Positions 17,008-27,500 of a stretch of 64,000 nt of DNA are shown here, one piece after another. The stretch lies in contig NZ_CP011273.1 of assembly GCF_001610895.1 (NCBI RefSeq), positions 1,426,001 to 1,490,000 on the forward strand, written 5' to 3'. The notes under the pieces are model-generated. The model did no database searches. It was not told the DNA's origin and saw only the letters and a program-made list of their open reading frames with translations. The position numbers and the translations under genes were made by a program. Within the stretch, counting starts at the first letter, position 1; each line of letters starts with the position of its first letter. This stretch comes from Planctomyces sp. SH-PL62 (GTDB lineage Bacteria; Planctomycetota; Planctomycetia; Isosphaerales; Isosphaeraceae).

Positions 17008-17857
17008 AGGGTGGCCCAGCCGCCCGTTGTTCTGGACGGAGCTGTTCGCGATCGGCAACATCGGGTTCCTGGCCGTCGACGTGGCCGTCGCCCATGCGAT
17101 GAACGCGTTCGAGCATCCGGCCGAGTACATCCCGGTGGCCTTCTCGCTGGCCTCCGCGCCGCTGCTCCTGCTCGCCATGTTGATCGGCGGGCCGGAGCCG
17201 GCGACGCGGGCGCGGCCCGCGCCGGGCGTCTCCCGAGGACGGTCGGCCCTCGCCCGGGGGATCGGCCTGCTCGTCGGCTGGGGATCGCTGGTGGTGGGGA
17301 TCGCGGGCCTGATCCTCCACCTCAGGGGCGACTTCTTCAGCGAGATGACGCTCAAGAACCTCGTCTACACCGCCCCGTTCGCCGCGCCGTTGGCCTATGC
17401 GGGCCTGGGATTTCTGGTCCTGCTCAATCGGATGGTCGACGCTCGATCGCCGGAATGGGCCGGTTGGGTCGTCGTCCTGGCGGCCGGCGGCTGGATGGGG
17501 AATTTCGTCCTCAGCCTGGCCGACCACGCGCAGAACGGCTTCTTCCGGCCGAGTGAGTGGGCCGGCGTCGTCTCGGCGGCGATCGCGTTCGGATTCCTGG
17601 TCGCCGTGCTGGTGGTCCCCCGCAACGGCCCCCTGCGCTGGATGACGGCCGGGGTGATGGGGTTGCAGATGCTCGTGGGGCTGATCGGCTTCTATCTCCA
17701 CGTCGAGGCGAACCTCGCGCGGCCGTCGGCGTCTCTCTGGGAGTCGTTCCTGTACGGCGCCCCGGCGTTCGCCCCGCTGTTGTTCGCGGACCTGGCGATC
17801 CTCGGTCTTTTGGGCCTCTGGGGCCTGGCGGCGAATCCCGAGGCACCGGCGGATTGA
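16985..17857 (+). CDS. Polytopic membrane partner of the octaheme cytochrome
   Basis: The 290-residue protein has about seven hydrophobic segments (near residues 20-40, 50-68, 92-112, 128-148, 160-178, 195-212, 222-240 and 260-282, some weak). It lacks heme motifs but has membrane-placed histidines (VAHAMNAFEH, LSLADHAQN, GFYLHVEAN) that could bind b-type heme or quinone. I do not recognise the family. It overlaps the cytochrome gene by 23 bases in a different frame, so it is translationally coupled and most likely forms a membrane complex linking the octaheme protein to the quinone pool; this is inference from context. Confidence 0.8.
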   Translation: MLRQLRSKGWPSRPLFWTELFAIGNIGFLAVDVAVAHAMNAFEHPAEYIPVAFSLASAPLLLLAMLIGGPEPATRARPAPGVSRGRSALARGIGLLVGWGSLVVGIAGLILHLRGDFFSEMTLKNLVYTAPFAAPLAYAGLGFLVLLNRMVDARSPEWAGWVVVLAAGGWMGNFVLSLADHAQNGFFRPSEWAGVVSAAIAFGFLVAVLVVPRNGPLRWMTAGVMGLQMLVGLIGFYLHVEANLARPSASLWESFLYGAPAFAPLLFADLAILGLLGLWGLAANPEAPAD

Positions 17858-17964
17858 GCGCCTCCGCCCTCCGTTTCGCGCCCGCCGCCGTTGCAGGATC
17901 GCGGCGAAGCGCGATAATGGAGGTCCCGAGAATCCCGCCGGCCTCGAGATCGTGAGCGAGCACC

Positions 17965-19332
17965 TTGAGCGTCAGAATCCGCCGAATCGACTGCGCCCGC
18001 GACGACGCCCGGGAGGCGATCGCCTCCCTTCGCCGCGAGCTGAGCCCGAAGGGGAACGTCGTCAGCCCGGAAGGGCGGGCGCGGACCCTCGCCGTCTTCG
18101 GCGAGCCCCTCTCCCCACCCCAGGTCGTCGAGCGGATCTGCGACCACGTCGCGACCCGGGGCCTGGAGGCCGTCCTCGACTACACGCGCAAGCTGGACGG
18201 GGTCGAACTCCAGCCCGGCGGCGTGCGCGTCTCCCAGGCCGAGCTGGACGAGGCGCACCGCGACGCCGATCCGGATTATCTCGCGACGATCGCCCGGATC
18301 CGCGAGAACGTCCTGACCTACCAGCGGGCGATTCTCAGCCACGACGTGCATCTCGAACCGAAGCCCGGCGTGAAGCTCGGCCTGCGGTACACGCCGCTGC
18401 GTCGCGTGGGCGTCTGCATCCCCGGCGGGGCGGCGGCGTATCCCTCGACGCTCCTCATGACCGTCGTCCCGGCGCAGGCCGCAGGGGTGGCCGAGATTGC
18501 CGTCGTCGTCCCCCCCACCCGGTTCGGCGGCTACAACCCCGAGTTGCTGGCCGCCTGCCGCGAACTGGGCGTGACCGAGGTCCACCGGATCGGCGGCGCG
18601 CAGGCCGTCGCCGCGCTGGCCTACGGCGTCGAGGGGATCGCGGCCGTCGACAAGATCGTCGGCCCCGGCAACCTGTTCGTCGCGTTGGCGAAGAAGCAGG
18701 TCTACGGCGAGGTCGACATCGACAGCATCGCCGGCCCCAGCGAACTCGTCCTCATCGCCGACGAGTCGGCTCACCCGGATTACATCGCCGCCGACCTGAT
18801 CAGCCAGGCCGAGCACTCCCCGGGCGCGAGCATCCTCTTGACCTGGACGCCGGGCCTCGCGGATCGCGTCCAGGCCTCGCTCGACCGCCAACTCGCCGTC
18901 CTCAGTCGCGGCGACCTGGCCCGCGTGAGCCTGGAGCGATTCGGGGCCCTGATCGAATGCCGCGACGAAGGAGACGCCGTCGCGCTCTCGAACCAGTTCG
19001 CGCCGGAACACCTGCACGTCTCGACGGCCGACCCCGAGCGCCTGCTGCCAGCCTTGACGATCGCGGGCGCGATCTTCCTGGGCCACGAGACGCCGGTCGC
19101 GTTGGGCGACTACGCGGCCGGGCCTTCCCACGTCCTCCCCACGAGCGGCACCGCGCGATGGGCGTCGGGGCTCTCGGCCAATGATTTCCTGCGGCGTACC
19201 AGCCTGATCGGGGTCGATCGGGCGGGCCTCGCCGCCCTGGCGCCCGACGTCCGAAGGCTGGCCGACGTCGAAGGACTGACCGCGCACCGCTTCAGCGTCG
19301 ACGTCCGCCTGGACCGCGCCGACCCGGCCTGA
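17965..19332 (+). CDS. hisD: Histidinol dehydrogenase
   Basis: The 455-residue protein matches HisD over its full length: LGLRYTPLRRVGVCIPGG, PSTLLMTVVPAQAAG, IGGAQAVAALAYG, DKIVGPGNLFVALAKK, and the metal and active-site block SIAGPSELVLIADE followed by LISQAEHSP. It oxidises L-histidinol to L-histidine in two NAD-dependent steps, the last part of histidine synthesis. The start is a TTG at 17965; a GTG in another frame just upstream was rejected. It is the first gene of a run with a GNAT gene, hisC and hisB, with gaps of 23-80 bases, which reads as one operon. Confidence 0.96.
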   Translation: MSVRIRRIDCARDDAREAIASLRRELSPKGNVVSPEGRARTLAVFGEPLSPPQVVERICDHVATRGLEAVLDYTRKLDGVELQPGGVRVSQAELDEAHRDADPDYLATIARIRENVLTYQRAILSHDVHLEPKPGVKLGLRYTPLRRVGVCIPGGAAAYPSTLLMTVVPAQAAGVAEIAVVVPPTRFGGYNPELLAACRELGVTEVHRIGGAQAVAALAYGVEGIAAVDKIVGPGNLFVALAKKQVYGEVDIDSIAGPSELVLIADESAHPDYIAADLISQAEHSPGASILLTWTPGLADRVQASLDRQLAVLSRGDLARVSLERFGALIECRDEGDAVALSNQFAPEHLHVSTADPERLLPALTIAGAIFLGHETPVALGDYAAGPSHVLPTSGTARWASGLSANDFLRRTSLIGVDRAGLAALAPDVRRLADVEGLTAHRFSVDVRLDRADPA

Positions 19333-19410
19333 CGTCCTCCGGCCAGGACGCCCCACCCGGAATCCCGCCGCCGCCGCACCGCCGCCCCCGGCCCGAAGGA
19401 GCCGACGACC

Positions 19411-19935
19411 GTGAGCCAGCTTGCACCCACACCCCGGCCGACGCCCTCGTTCACGATCCGTCCCGCCGTCCCGGGCGACTCCCAGACGATCGCGGACCTG
19501 ATCCGCGAACTGGCGATCTACGAGAAACTCGGCCAGTCCGCCAGGGCGACGGCCGAGGATTTCCACAGGAACCTGTTCGGCCCTCGCCCCTTCGCCGAGG
19601 TCCTGATGGCCGAGGTGGAAGGCGGGGCGGTCGGGCTGGCCCTGTTCTTCCACACGTTCTCGACCTTCCGAGGCCAGCCCGGCCTCTACCTGGAAGACAT
19701 CTTCGTGCAGCCCGAGCACCGAGGCCGGGGGATCGGCAAGTCCCTGCTGAGGTCGCTGGCGAAGATCGCGCGCGAGCGTGGCTGCGGCCGGCTGGAATGG
19801 GCCGTCCTCAACTGGAACGACCCGGCGATCGGCTTCTATCGCTCCCTCGGCGCGGTGCCGCTGGACGAGTGGACCACCTACCGGATCGCCGACGAAGCGC
19901 TCGACCGACTGGCCGAAGCCGCCCCCGAAGCCTGA
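19411..19935 (+). CDS. GNAT-family acetyltransferase (diamine acetyltransferase-like)
   Basis: The 174-residue protein has the GNAT fold: TIRPAVPGDSQTIADLIREL at the N-terminus, ALFFHTFSTFRGQPGLYLED as the strand-4 region, then the acetyl-CoA loop VQPEHRGRGIGKSLL (about residues 100-114) and LEWAVLNWNDPAIGFYRSLG. The FHTFSTF and GLYLEDIFV pieces are typical of the spermidine/spermine and thialysine acetyltransferase branch. It starts with GTG after GAAGGAG. It sits between hisD and hisC on the same strand with short gaps, so it is probably cotranscribed with histidine genes although it has no known place in the pathway. Confidence 0.88.
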   Translation: MSQLAPTPRPTPSFTIRPAVPGDSQTIADLIRELAIYEKLGQSARATAEDFHRNLFGPRPFAEVLMAEVEGGAVGLALFFHTFSTFRGQPGLYLEDIFVQPEHRGRGIGKSLLRSLAKIARERGCGRLEWAVLNWNDPAIGFYRSLGAVPLDEWTTYRIADEALDRLAEAAPEA

Positions 19936-19958
19936 ACGCGACCAAGGAGCCCCTGAAG

Positions 19959-21020
19959 GTGGAAAGTCCCGCGGAGCCTCGTCGTTACGTCCTGCCCCAC
20001 ATCGCCCGGATGGAGGGCTACGTCCCCGGCGAGCAGCCCCAGGGGGGCGCGTTCATCAAGCTCAACACCAATGAGAACCCCTATCCGCCGTCGCCCCTCG
20101 CCAAGCAGGCCCTGATCGACGCCGTCACCGACCGCCTCCGCCTTTATCCCGACCCGACCGGCCTGGCCTTCCGCAAGACGGCCGCCACGCTCCACGGGGT
20201 CGAGCCCGACATGATCCTCGCCGGCAACGGATCGGACGACGCCCTGACGATCCTCACCCGGGCGTTCGTCGGGCCGGGGGACCTGGCGGCCTATCCGACG
20301 CCTAGCTACCTGCTCTACTCCACCCTCATCAGCCTGCAAGACGGCCGGGCGCACGTCGTCCCGTTCACCGAGGATTGGCGGCTGGACTTCGACGGCTTCC
20401 TGAAACCGGGGGTGAAGCTCGTCTACCTGGCGAACCCCAACAGCCCGTCCGGGACCGCGATCCCTCCCTCCGAGGTCGCCGCGCTGGCGAGCCGGCTGGA
20501 CTGCCCGCTGGTCGTCGACGAGGCCTACGGCGACTTCGCCCGCGAGAACTGCATCGGCCTGTTGAAAGACCACCCCAACGTCATCGTGACCCGATCGTTC
20601 AGCAAGGGGTACAGCCTGGCGGGGCTCCGCCTGGGCTACCTCATCGCCGACCCTTCGATCATCGCCGAGCTGAACAAGGTCAAGGACTCGTACAACTGCG
20701 ACGCGCTGAGCCTCGCCGCCGGCAAGGCCGCGCTCGAGGACCAGGCGTATCTGCGCGAGACCCGCTCGAAGATCCTCGCCACCCGCGACCGCCTGACCTC
20801 GGCGCTGCGGGGGATGGGACGGGACGTGACCGACAGCCAGACGAACTTCGTCTGGACGACTGGCGGGCCGTCGGCCGAGTCGACGTTCCAGGAGTTGAAG
20901 GGGCGGAACATCTTCGTCCGCCTGATGCGCTATCCCGGCTACCCCGCCGGGCTTCGGATCAGCGTGGGGACCGACGCCGAGATCGACCGCCTGCTGGAAG
21001 TCCTCCGCGATCTCACCTGA
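19959..21020 (+). CDS. hisC: Histidinol-phosphate aminotransferase
   Basis: The 353-residue protein shows the class I/II aminotransferase pattern of His[14 protein letters not shown] near the N-terminus, [34 protein letters not shown], and the PLP lysine in [15 protein letters not shown] (Lys216). It transfers an amino group from glutamate to imidazole acetol phosphate. The GTG at 19959 is chosen because AAGGAG lies nine bases upstream and the protein then begins at the usual HisC N-terminus; the longer open frame overlaps the GNAT gene. It follows that gene by 23 bases. Confidence 0.95.
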   Translation: MESPAEPRRYVLPHIARMEGYVPGEQPQGGAFIKLNTNENPYPPSPLAKQALIDAVTDRLRLYPDPTGLAFRKTAATLHGVEPDMILAGNGSDDALTILTRAFVGPGDLAAYPTPSYLLYSTLISLQDGRAHVVPFTEDWRLDFDGFLKPGVKLVYLANPNSPSGTAIPPSEVAALASRLDCPLVVDEAYGDFARENCIGLLKDHPNVIVTRSFSKGYSLAGLRLGYLIADPSIIAELNKVKDSYNCDALSLAAGKAALEDQAYLRETRSKILATRDRLTSALRGMGRDVTDSQTNFVWTTGGPSAESTFQELKGRNIFVRLMRYPGYPAGLRISVGTDAEIDRLLEVLRDLT

Positions 21021-21094
21021 CCGGCGGCCCGGCGATCGGCTACAATCGCCCAGGTCTGCTTGATCCCGATCCCTCCAGGCCGAGACCGACACCC

Positions 21095-21691
21095 GTGAGC
21101 GAATCCCCGCGCGTCGCCGAGATCGCACGCAAGACCCGCGAGACCGACATCCGCCTGTCCCTGAACCTCGACGGTCAGGGCCGCGCCGAGCTTTCCACGG
21201 GCGTCGGCTTCCTCGATCACATGCTGGAGTCGTTCGCACGTCACGCGCTGGTGGACCTCTCCGTGACGTGTCAGGGCGACACTCACATCGACGACCACCA
21301 CTCGACCGAGGACATCGGCATCTGCCTGGGCCAGGCCCTCGATCAGGCGCTGGGCGACAAGGCCGGCGTCAGCCGTTACGGCCACTGCATCCTGCCGATG
21401 GACGAGACGCTCGTCACCTGCGCGGTCGACCTGGGGGGCCGTCCCTACTGGGTCTGGAACGCGCCGATGCCCACCCCCAAAATCGGGACGTTCGACACCG
21501 AACTGGTGGCCGATTTCTGGCACGCGGTGGCGACCCACGGCCGGATGAACCTGCACGTCCTGCTCCATTACGGCCGCAATTCGCACCACATCTCGGAGGC
21601 GATCTTCAAGGCCGCCGCCCGAGCGATCCGCGACGCCGCCGAGCGCGACCCGCGCACCAACGAGGTCCCCTCGACCAAGGGCACGATCTGA
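21095..21691 (+). CDS. hisB: Imidazoleglycerol-phosphate dehydratase
   Basis: The 198-residue protein is a monofunctional HisB of normal length. It carries the metal-binding motifs [13 protein letters not shown], the [17 protein letters not shown] block, and the second copy [17 protein letters not shown]. It dehydrates imidazoleglycerol phosphate in histidine synthesis and normally forms a manganese-bound 24-mer. The GTG start at 21095 is placed where the family begins ([14 protein letters not shown]). It is the last histidine gene of this cluster; hisG, hisA, hisF, hisH and hisI are not in the window. Confidence 0.96.
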   Translation: MSESPRVAEIARKTRETDIRLSLNLDGQGRAELSTGVGFLDHMLESFARHALVDLSVTCQGDTHIDDHHSTEDIGICLGQALDQALGDKAGVSRYGHCILPMDETLVTCAVDLGGRPYWVWNAPMPTPKIGTFDTELVADFWHAVATHGRMNLHVLLHYGRNSHHISEAIFKAAARAIRDAAERDPRTNEVPSTKGTI

Positions 21692-21734
21692 CGACGGACG
21701 AACGGAATCGGAACGACGCACCGGAGGCCCCCCC

Positions 21735-22805
21735 TTGAGCACGGTCGACACGCTGGAATCGGCGGCGGAACAACCGAAGAAATCGTACGTCGGGACGTTC
21801 GTGAACCTGGGCCTGATCGCCCTGGCGTTCGCGCTCCTGGCCCTGGTGGTCCACCAGAACCGGGCCAAGATCCTGGAGGTCTTCTCGCGCAAGCTCGACC
21901 TCCGGCTCCTCCTGGTCGGGATCGTCGTCTTCCAGTTCAGCGTGATGCTGACGTTCATCCGGTGGTACGCCCTGGTGCGGGTGATCGAGCCTCGATTCAC
22001 CCTCCGCTCGACGTTCCTGCTCGGCTTCATCGGCTACGTCTTCAATCTGGTCATCCCGGGGGCGGTGGGGGGCGACCTGATCAAGGCGGCGTATCTGGTT
22101 CGGATGCACATCCGCAAGACGCAGGCGGTCGCCTCGATGGTCATCGACCGGATCCTGGGGCTCATGGGGCTGTTCGTGCTGGCGTCGATCGCCGGCGCGG
22201 CGGCCTGGGGCCTGGCGACGCCCGAGGTCCGGCGGCTGATCCTGGCGGCCTGGATCGCGACGGGCGTCGGATTCCTCCTGCTGGGGGCCATCTTCGGGAA
22301 GGTCTTCTCGCGGCTCTTCCCCGGCTCGATTGGCCCCCGCCACGGCAAGCTGGGGACCGTGGTCTCCGAGCTCGACGCCATGTCGACGACCTACCGCTCC
22401 CGGCTCGGCGTCGTGGCGCTGGCCCTGGGGCTGTCGACGGTCGGGCACTCGCTCAACGTCTTCGCGTTCTACCTGATGGGCCGGATGCTCTTCCCGGATA
22501 TGGTCACGACCCTGGGTCAGCACTTCTTGATGGGGCCGCTTACGCTCTTCACGATGGCCGTCCCGCTCCCCTTCGGCGCGCTTGGGCTGAGCGAGGGGGT
22601 CGCCGATCAGCTTTTGAAGCTGGTGGGACATCCCAGCGGCGCGCTGGCGATGATGGCCTTCCGCGTCTTGATGTACGCCTGCGGCCTGACCGGCGCGATC
22701 GTCTATCTGGCCAACCTGAAGGAAGTCCGCGGGCTGACGACCGCGGCGCAGGAGATCGAGCACGAGCTGATCGAAGGGGACCTGGAGGACGAGGCGGCGG
22801 CCTGA
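21735..22805 (+). CDS. LPG synthase/UPF0104-like membrane protein
   Basis: The 356-residue protein has about eight membrane helices and the features of the lysylphosphatidylglycerol synthase transmembrane family (DUF/UPF0104): FIRWYALVRVIE, the loop GFIGYVFNLVIPGAVGGDL, ASMVIDRILGLMGLF, and LPFGALGLSEGVADQLLKL near the end. Only the membrane (flippase-type) part is present; there is no aminoacyl-transfer domain. It may move a lipid-linked molecule across the membrane, but the substrate is unknown. It begins with TTG at 21735 after CGGAGG, 43 bases after hisB, so it could be read with the histidine genes. Confidence 0.85.
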   Translation: MSTVDTLESAAEQPKKSYVGTFVNLGLIALAFALLALVVHQNRAKILEVFSRKLDLRLLLVGIVVFQFSVMLTFIRWYALVRVIEPRFTLRSTFLLGFIGYVFNLVIPGAVGGDLIKAAYLVRMHIRKTQAVASMVIDRILGLMGLFVLASIAGAAAWGLATPEVRRLILAAWIATGVGFLLLGAIFGKVFSRLFPGSIGPRHGKLGTVVSELDAMSTTYRSRLGVVALALGLSTVGHSLNVFAFYLMGRMLFPDMVTTLGQHFLMGPLTLFTMAVPLPFGALGLSEGVADQLLKLVGHPSGALAMMAFRVLMYACGLTGAIVYLANLKEVRGLTTAAQEIEHELIEGDLEDEAAA

Positions 22806-22959
22806 GCCCCCTGCGAATCGAACCGGCGTGGGGACCGAACTCCGACCGCGCCCAGGTCCCAGGCTTTACCGACACGGCTCGTTGGCGTAGTCTCGTCTCC
22901 TTCGACCGGCTGCCCGCCGGGAGCGACGACGCGATCGATTCGGAAGGCAGGCTCGACGC

Positions 22960-24471
22960 ATGCAATGGTTCTCCAGCCCCTGGTTCCGCCGGAAGCCGGC
23001 CTCCCTCCTGATCCTCGAACTCGACGGCGACGACGGCGGCCGCTTGCACCGCAAGCTGGGCCCGCTCTCGCTGATCGCGCTGGGCGTCGGCGCCACGATC
23101 GGGTCCGGGCTCTACGTCTCGACGGGCATCGTCGCCCGAGACGTGGCGGGGCCGTCGATCATGCTCTCGTTCCTGATCGCCGCGATCGGGTGCGGGTTCG
23201 CGGCGCTCTGCTATTCGGAGCTGGCGAGCATGGTCCCGGTGGCCGGCAGCGCCTACACCTACGCTTATGCGACGATGGGCGAGCTGCTGGCCTGGATCAT
23301 CGGCTGGGACCTGATCCTGGAATACGCGGTCGGCTCCTGTTTCGTGGCCAACGGCTGGTCGGGCTACTTCGACTCCATGCTCCGGAACCTCTTCGGCGTC
23401 CAGCTTGATCCGAGGCTCCTGCGCTCCCCGTGGGACTTCGCCGACGACGGCTTCTTCCTGAATCGGGTGACCCTGCCGGGGGGCGTCGAGGCGATCGCCT
23501 GGTTCAACCTGCCCGCCGTCCTGATCACCGCGATCCTCACGATCGTCCTGGTCGTCGGCATCCGCGAGAGCGCCGGGCTGAATGCGGCGATGGTCCTCCT
23601 GAACATCGGCGTGATCATGACCCTCATCGGCGCGGGGGCGGCTTACGTCGACCCCAAGAACTGGACCCCGTTCCTGCACGAAGACCACGGCTGGCGGGGG
23701 GTCGCGATGGGGGCGGCGAAGATCTTCATCGCCTACATCGGCTTCGACTCGATATCGACGCACGCCGAGGAGGCGCGCAACCCGCGTCGGGACATGCCCA
23801 TCGGCATCCTCGGCGCCCTGGTCGTCTGCACGACCCTCTACGTGGCCACGGCCGCCGTGCTGACGGGGATGATCCCCTATCTCCAGCTCGACGTGACCGC
23901 GCCGCTGGCCGCCGCACTTCAGGCGAAGGGCCTGACGTTCGCGGGGACGTTGATCACCCTGGGGATCCTGGCGGGCATGACCAGCTCGCTCCTCGTCGGC
24001 AACCTGAGCCAGTCTCGCGTGCTGCTGGCGATGGCTCGCGACGGCCTGCTGCCGATCAAGTTCTTCGGGGCCGTGCATCGACGCTTCGGGACTCCCTGGA
24101 AATCGACCCTGCTCGTCGGCTTTGCGGTGGCCCTGGGCGGGGCCTTCGCCCCGCTGAACCTCCTGGCCGAACTGGTCAGCATTGGCACCCTCTTCGCCTT
24201 CGTGGTCGTCTCGGCCTCCGTTTGGATCCTCAGGATCACCGACCCGGACCTTCCGCGCGCGTTCCGCACCCCGTTCGTCCCCTTCGTCTCGACGATGGGC
24301 GTGCTCGTCAACGGCGGCCTGATGTTTTGGCTGGGCAAGGACAACTGGATCCGGCTCCTGGCCTGGCTGGCCATCGGACTGGTCGTCTACCTGACATACA
24401 GCCGGCGCCACTCGCTGCTGAACCGGACGCCCGAGGCCGTCGCGTCATCCCCGTCTCCTCCTCCCGCCTGA
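22960..24471 (+). CDS. Amino acid permease (APC superfamily, cationic amino-acid type)
   Basis: The 503-residue protein has about 12-14 membrane helices and the APC signature in helix 1, LGVGATIGSGLYVSTGIVAR, followed by CYSELASMVPVAGSAYTYAYATMGE and WIIGWDLILEYAVG. The long helix pattern and the C-terminal pair of extra helices match the bacterial CAT-like branch, which imports cationic or other amino acids by proton symport or exchange. The true substrate cannot be read from sequence. ATG 22960 follows GGAAGG. It stands as a separate unit after the UPF0104-like gene. Confidence 0.9.
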   Translation: MQWFSSPWFRRKPASLLILELDGDDGGRLHRKLGPLSLIALGVGATIGSGLYVSTGIVARDVAGPSIMLSFLIAAIGCGFAALCYSELASMVPVAGSAYTYAYATMGELLAWIIGWDLILEYAVGSCFVANGWSGYFDSMLRNLFGVQLDPRLLRSPWDFADDGFFLNRVTLPGGVEAIAWFNLPAVLITAILTIVLVVGIRESAGLNAAMVLLNIGVIMTLIGAGAAYVDPKNWTPFLHEDHGWRGVAMGAAKIFIAYIGFDSISTHAEEARNPRRDMPIGILGALVVCTTLYVATAAVLTGMIPYLQLDVTAPLAAALQAKGLTFAGTLITLGILAGMTSSLLVGNLSQSRVLLAMARDGLLPIKFFGAVHRRFGTPWKSTLLVGFAVALGGAFAPLNLLAELVSIGTLFAFVVVSASVWILRITDPDLPRAFRTPFVPFVSTMGVLVNGGLMFWLGKDNWIRLLAWLAIGLVVYLTYSRRHSLLNRTPEAVASSPSPPPA

Positions 24472-24526
24472 TCGCTCCTACAATGGGAGGGAGACCTTCC
24501 ACCACGGAGCGCGAGGGCCCGGCGCC

Positions 24527-27500
24527 ATGCTTCCGCTTGCTTCGCCTCGATCCATCCCCGCCGCGATCCCGCGCGTGGTACTCGCCCTGGCGTTGGCCCT
24601 CGGCTCGGCGCCGCCGCTCCGCGCCGAGGAGGCGGTCCGGGCCGACCCCGCGATCGCCTCGGGCGCGACCTGGACGCAGGCGCTCGGCGAGATCCGAGCG
24701 GATCGACGCTACGAGCTGGTCGTCTCCCTCGCCGCCCCGTCGGACGACGATCGCCTGGCCGTCGAGCTGGCCGTCGGCGACGGCCCCTCGCTCCGCAAGG
24801 ACCTGCACGCCGGCGATCCCGACGTCTACCTGCCCTACCGCCCGCCGCACGACGGCCCCGCCACGCTCCGCCTGACCCGGCCGCAGGCGTCGTCCCGCGA
24901 GCCGCTCCGGGTCCACGTCTCCTGGCGCGGCGATGACTCGTCCGACGACGACCGCGCGGCCCTGGAAGCCGAGCCCAACGACGATCGGCGATCCGCAAAC
25001 CGCCTCGTCCTCGGCCGCGATCTCTACGGCTCGGCCGACGACGTGGACTATCTGGAGAACCTCCAGGAAGGGACGTCGGGACTCGACTGGTTCCGCTTCG
25101 AGGTCGATTCCGACCGGCCCGCGCTCGTGACGTTCACGCTCGACCTGATCGACCGCGACGTCTCGGCGGACCTTCGCGTCTTCACCGTCGAGGCCGGCGA
25201 ACCGACGGCCCATGCGAGCGGCGAGGACCCGATGGAGATCATCCACGACCGCGAGCGCGAACGTTATTCGAAGAATCTCGTCAGGACGTTGGAGAGGGGC
25301 GTCTACTACCTCCGGGTGAACGCGAACCACCCGGCGTACATCCTGCGGACCCGCGTCTCCGCCGTCCCGCCTTTTGACGAGCCTGCGAAGGCCGTCGAGG
25401 CGGGCCTGCATTATCTGCTGAACGCCGGCGACGCCTGGTTGGCGCAGGTGCCCCGCGAGGGGAACCGATTCGTCCGCGCGGCGAACCTCCACGAGACGAG
25501 CCTCCGCTGCACCGGTTGCCACGCCACCAGCTTTCCCGCCGACGCGGCCCTCGCGACCCATCGCGCGGGCTACTCGATCCAGGCCCGTGACGGCCTCCAA
25601 TACCTGATGGATCGCATCGCCGATTCGCCGACGCCCCTCGACGGCGGCGATCTCTTCTGGCAGCGCTACATCGCGACGCCGCTCCAGGCCCAGGGAGAGC
25701 AGGGGGGCCTCCTCGCGGATTACGAACGAGAGGTGACCGGCGAACAGACCGCTGCGCTCGAACGCTTCGGCCCGTTCCTCCTGGCCGCGTGGGCCTCGGG
25801 CACGACTCTCCCCGAGGACGAGCGAAACGTGATCCCCGCCGAGAGCAAGTTCAGCCTCGCCTGGCGGGACCACAAGGTTTTGACCGAACTCGCGCGTCGA
25901 ACCGGCCGCGAAGACTACGCCCAGGCCGCCGCGCACATCGCCGAGCTGACGAACAGTCGGCAGGCCGATCGGCAGGTCGAGACGCTCCAGGACCGCATCC
26001 ACCGGCTCGTCGCCTGGAGCCGCTTGGACAGAGAAGCGAACGCGAACAAGATCCGTCGCGAGACCGGCGCGCTCCTCGCTCTTCAGAACGAGGACGGCGG
26101 CTGGCACGAGTCCGACGCCGAGCCCGGCCCGAGCTCCGTCTACGCGACCGGGCAACTCGTCGACGCGCTCCTCGAAACGGGAATCACCCCCGAGCACCCG
26201 GCGATCGCCCGCGCCCTGAAATACCTACTCGCGACCCAGCAGGGGTTCGGCGGCTGGTTCCAGGCCGACACGCATGAGAACTTCCGAACCCCGATGCGCG
26301 AGACCCGGTACGCCGTGACGGCCCTCGCCCGCGCCTTCCCGCGTCCCGACGCTCCGAGGACCTCGTGGGGAAACCGCGACGACGGCCCGGCGAGGCTCTC
26401 ACGCCCGGATTCGCTGGCCCACACGCTCGACGACCTTGAAAACGTCTGGGAGGTCCCCGAGGCCGACGCGCCGCAGTTCGTCGCGGCCATCGTTTTGCTG
26501 CTCGACCATCCTTCTCCCCTGGCGCGGGCGTCGGCCGCAGCCTGTCTCGGTCGACTCGGCCGCGACGAGGGCGTCACGCCGCTGGCGAAGGCGCTCGGCG
26601 ATCCGTCGAAAATGGTCCGTCTCGCCTCGGCGACGGCCCTGCGCCGCCTCGGACTCGACGATCGGGGGCCTGCGATCGACGCGATCGCCGGGGCGCTGGA
26701 TTCCCCCGATCCCCGAGTCCGACGCGGCGTGGTGCGCGTCTTCGCCTATCAATCCCGAGGGCTGGCCGCGCGTGACGAACTGGCGGGCCGCCTCCTCGCT
26801 CGGGCCGGTGACGCCGACCTCCTGACCCGTTTCGAGGCGGTCCGGGCCCTCCGCCGCCTGTTCTACGACACGTCCGACGCCTCGCTCCGCGCGCGGATCA
26901 TCGAGACGTTCCTCGCACGACTGGCCGCCGAGGGCGTTCCGATCATGCGGAAGAATTTGAGTGAGAATCTCTACATCATCCTTGACGAGAATCTGGGCGG
27001 AAACATCAGTCTTCGCCGCAACCTCGCGGCGCTTCCGGAGGACCTGCGCGCGCGGGCGATGGAAGGCCGCATGGCGATTGAGCGAGACGTCCTCCTCAAT
27101 CCGATCCTGGCCGCCCTGCGGGAGGGAAGCGACCTTCAGCGTTCCGGCGTGCTTCAGGGGTTCGACGGCTCGTTCTTCAAGGGGAGGACGTATGCGCGGC
27201 AGCCCGAGAACGCCGTGGACGTCGGCAACGACCGCGAGTTCGGGTTCCTCTACGAAGTCCCGCTGGAGACTCTGGACCCCACGTTCGCGGCCCTGATCGA
27301 CGCCACGCGGAGCGGTGCCGGCCGCCGCCAGGCGCTCCAGCTCGCGAGCTTCTTCAAGGTCCCCGGCCGCACCCGCGATGCGACGATCCAGGCCGCCGTC
27401 CTCCGGGCCCTCCAAGCCCCGGACGCCGAGACGCGCGCCGAGGCCCTGCGGATCGTCGGCGACGAGATCAGCTTCAACGGCGCGGAGGACGACCCGGCCC

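Noticed and set aside
17692-19719. 675-residue minus-strand open frame over hisD
   Set aside because: hisD on the plus strand is unambiguous; the antisense translation shows no family.
22549-24411. 620-residue minus-strand open frame over the permease gene
   Set aside because: The plus strand encodes a clear APC permease; the antisense product is charged low-complexity text.
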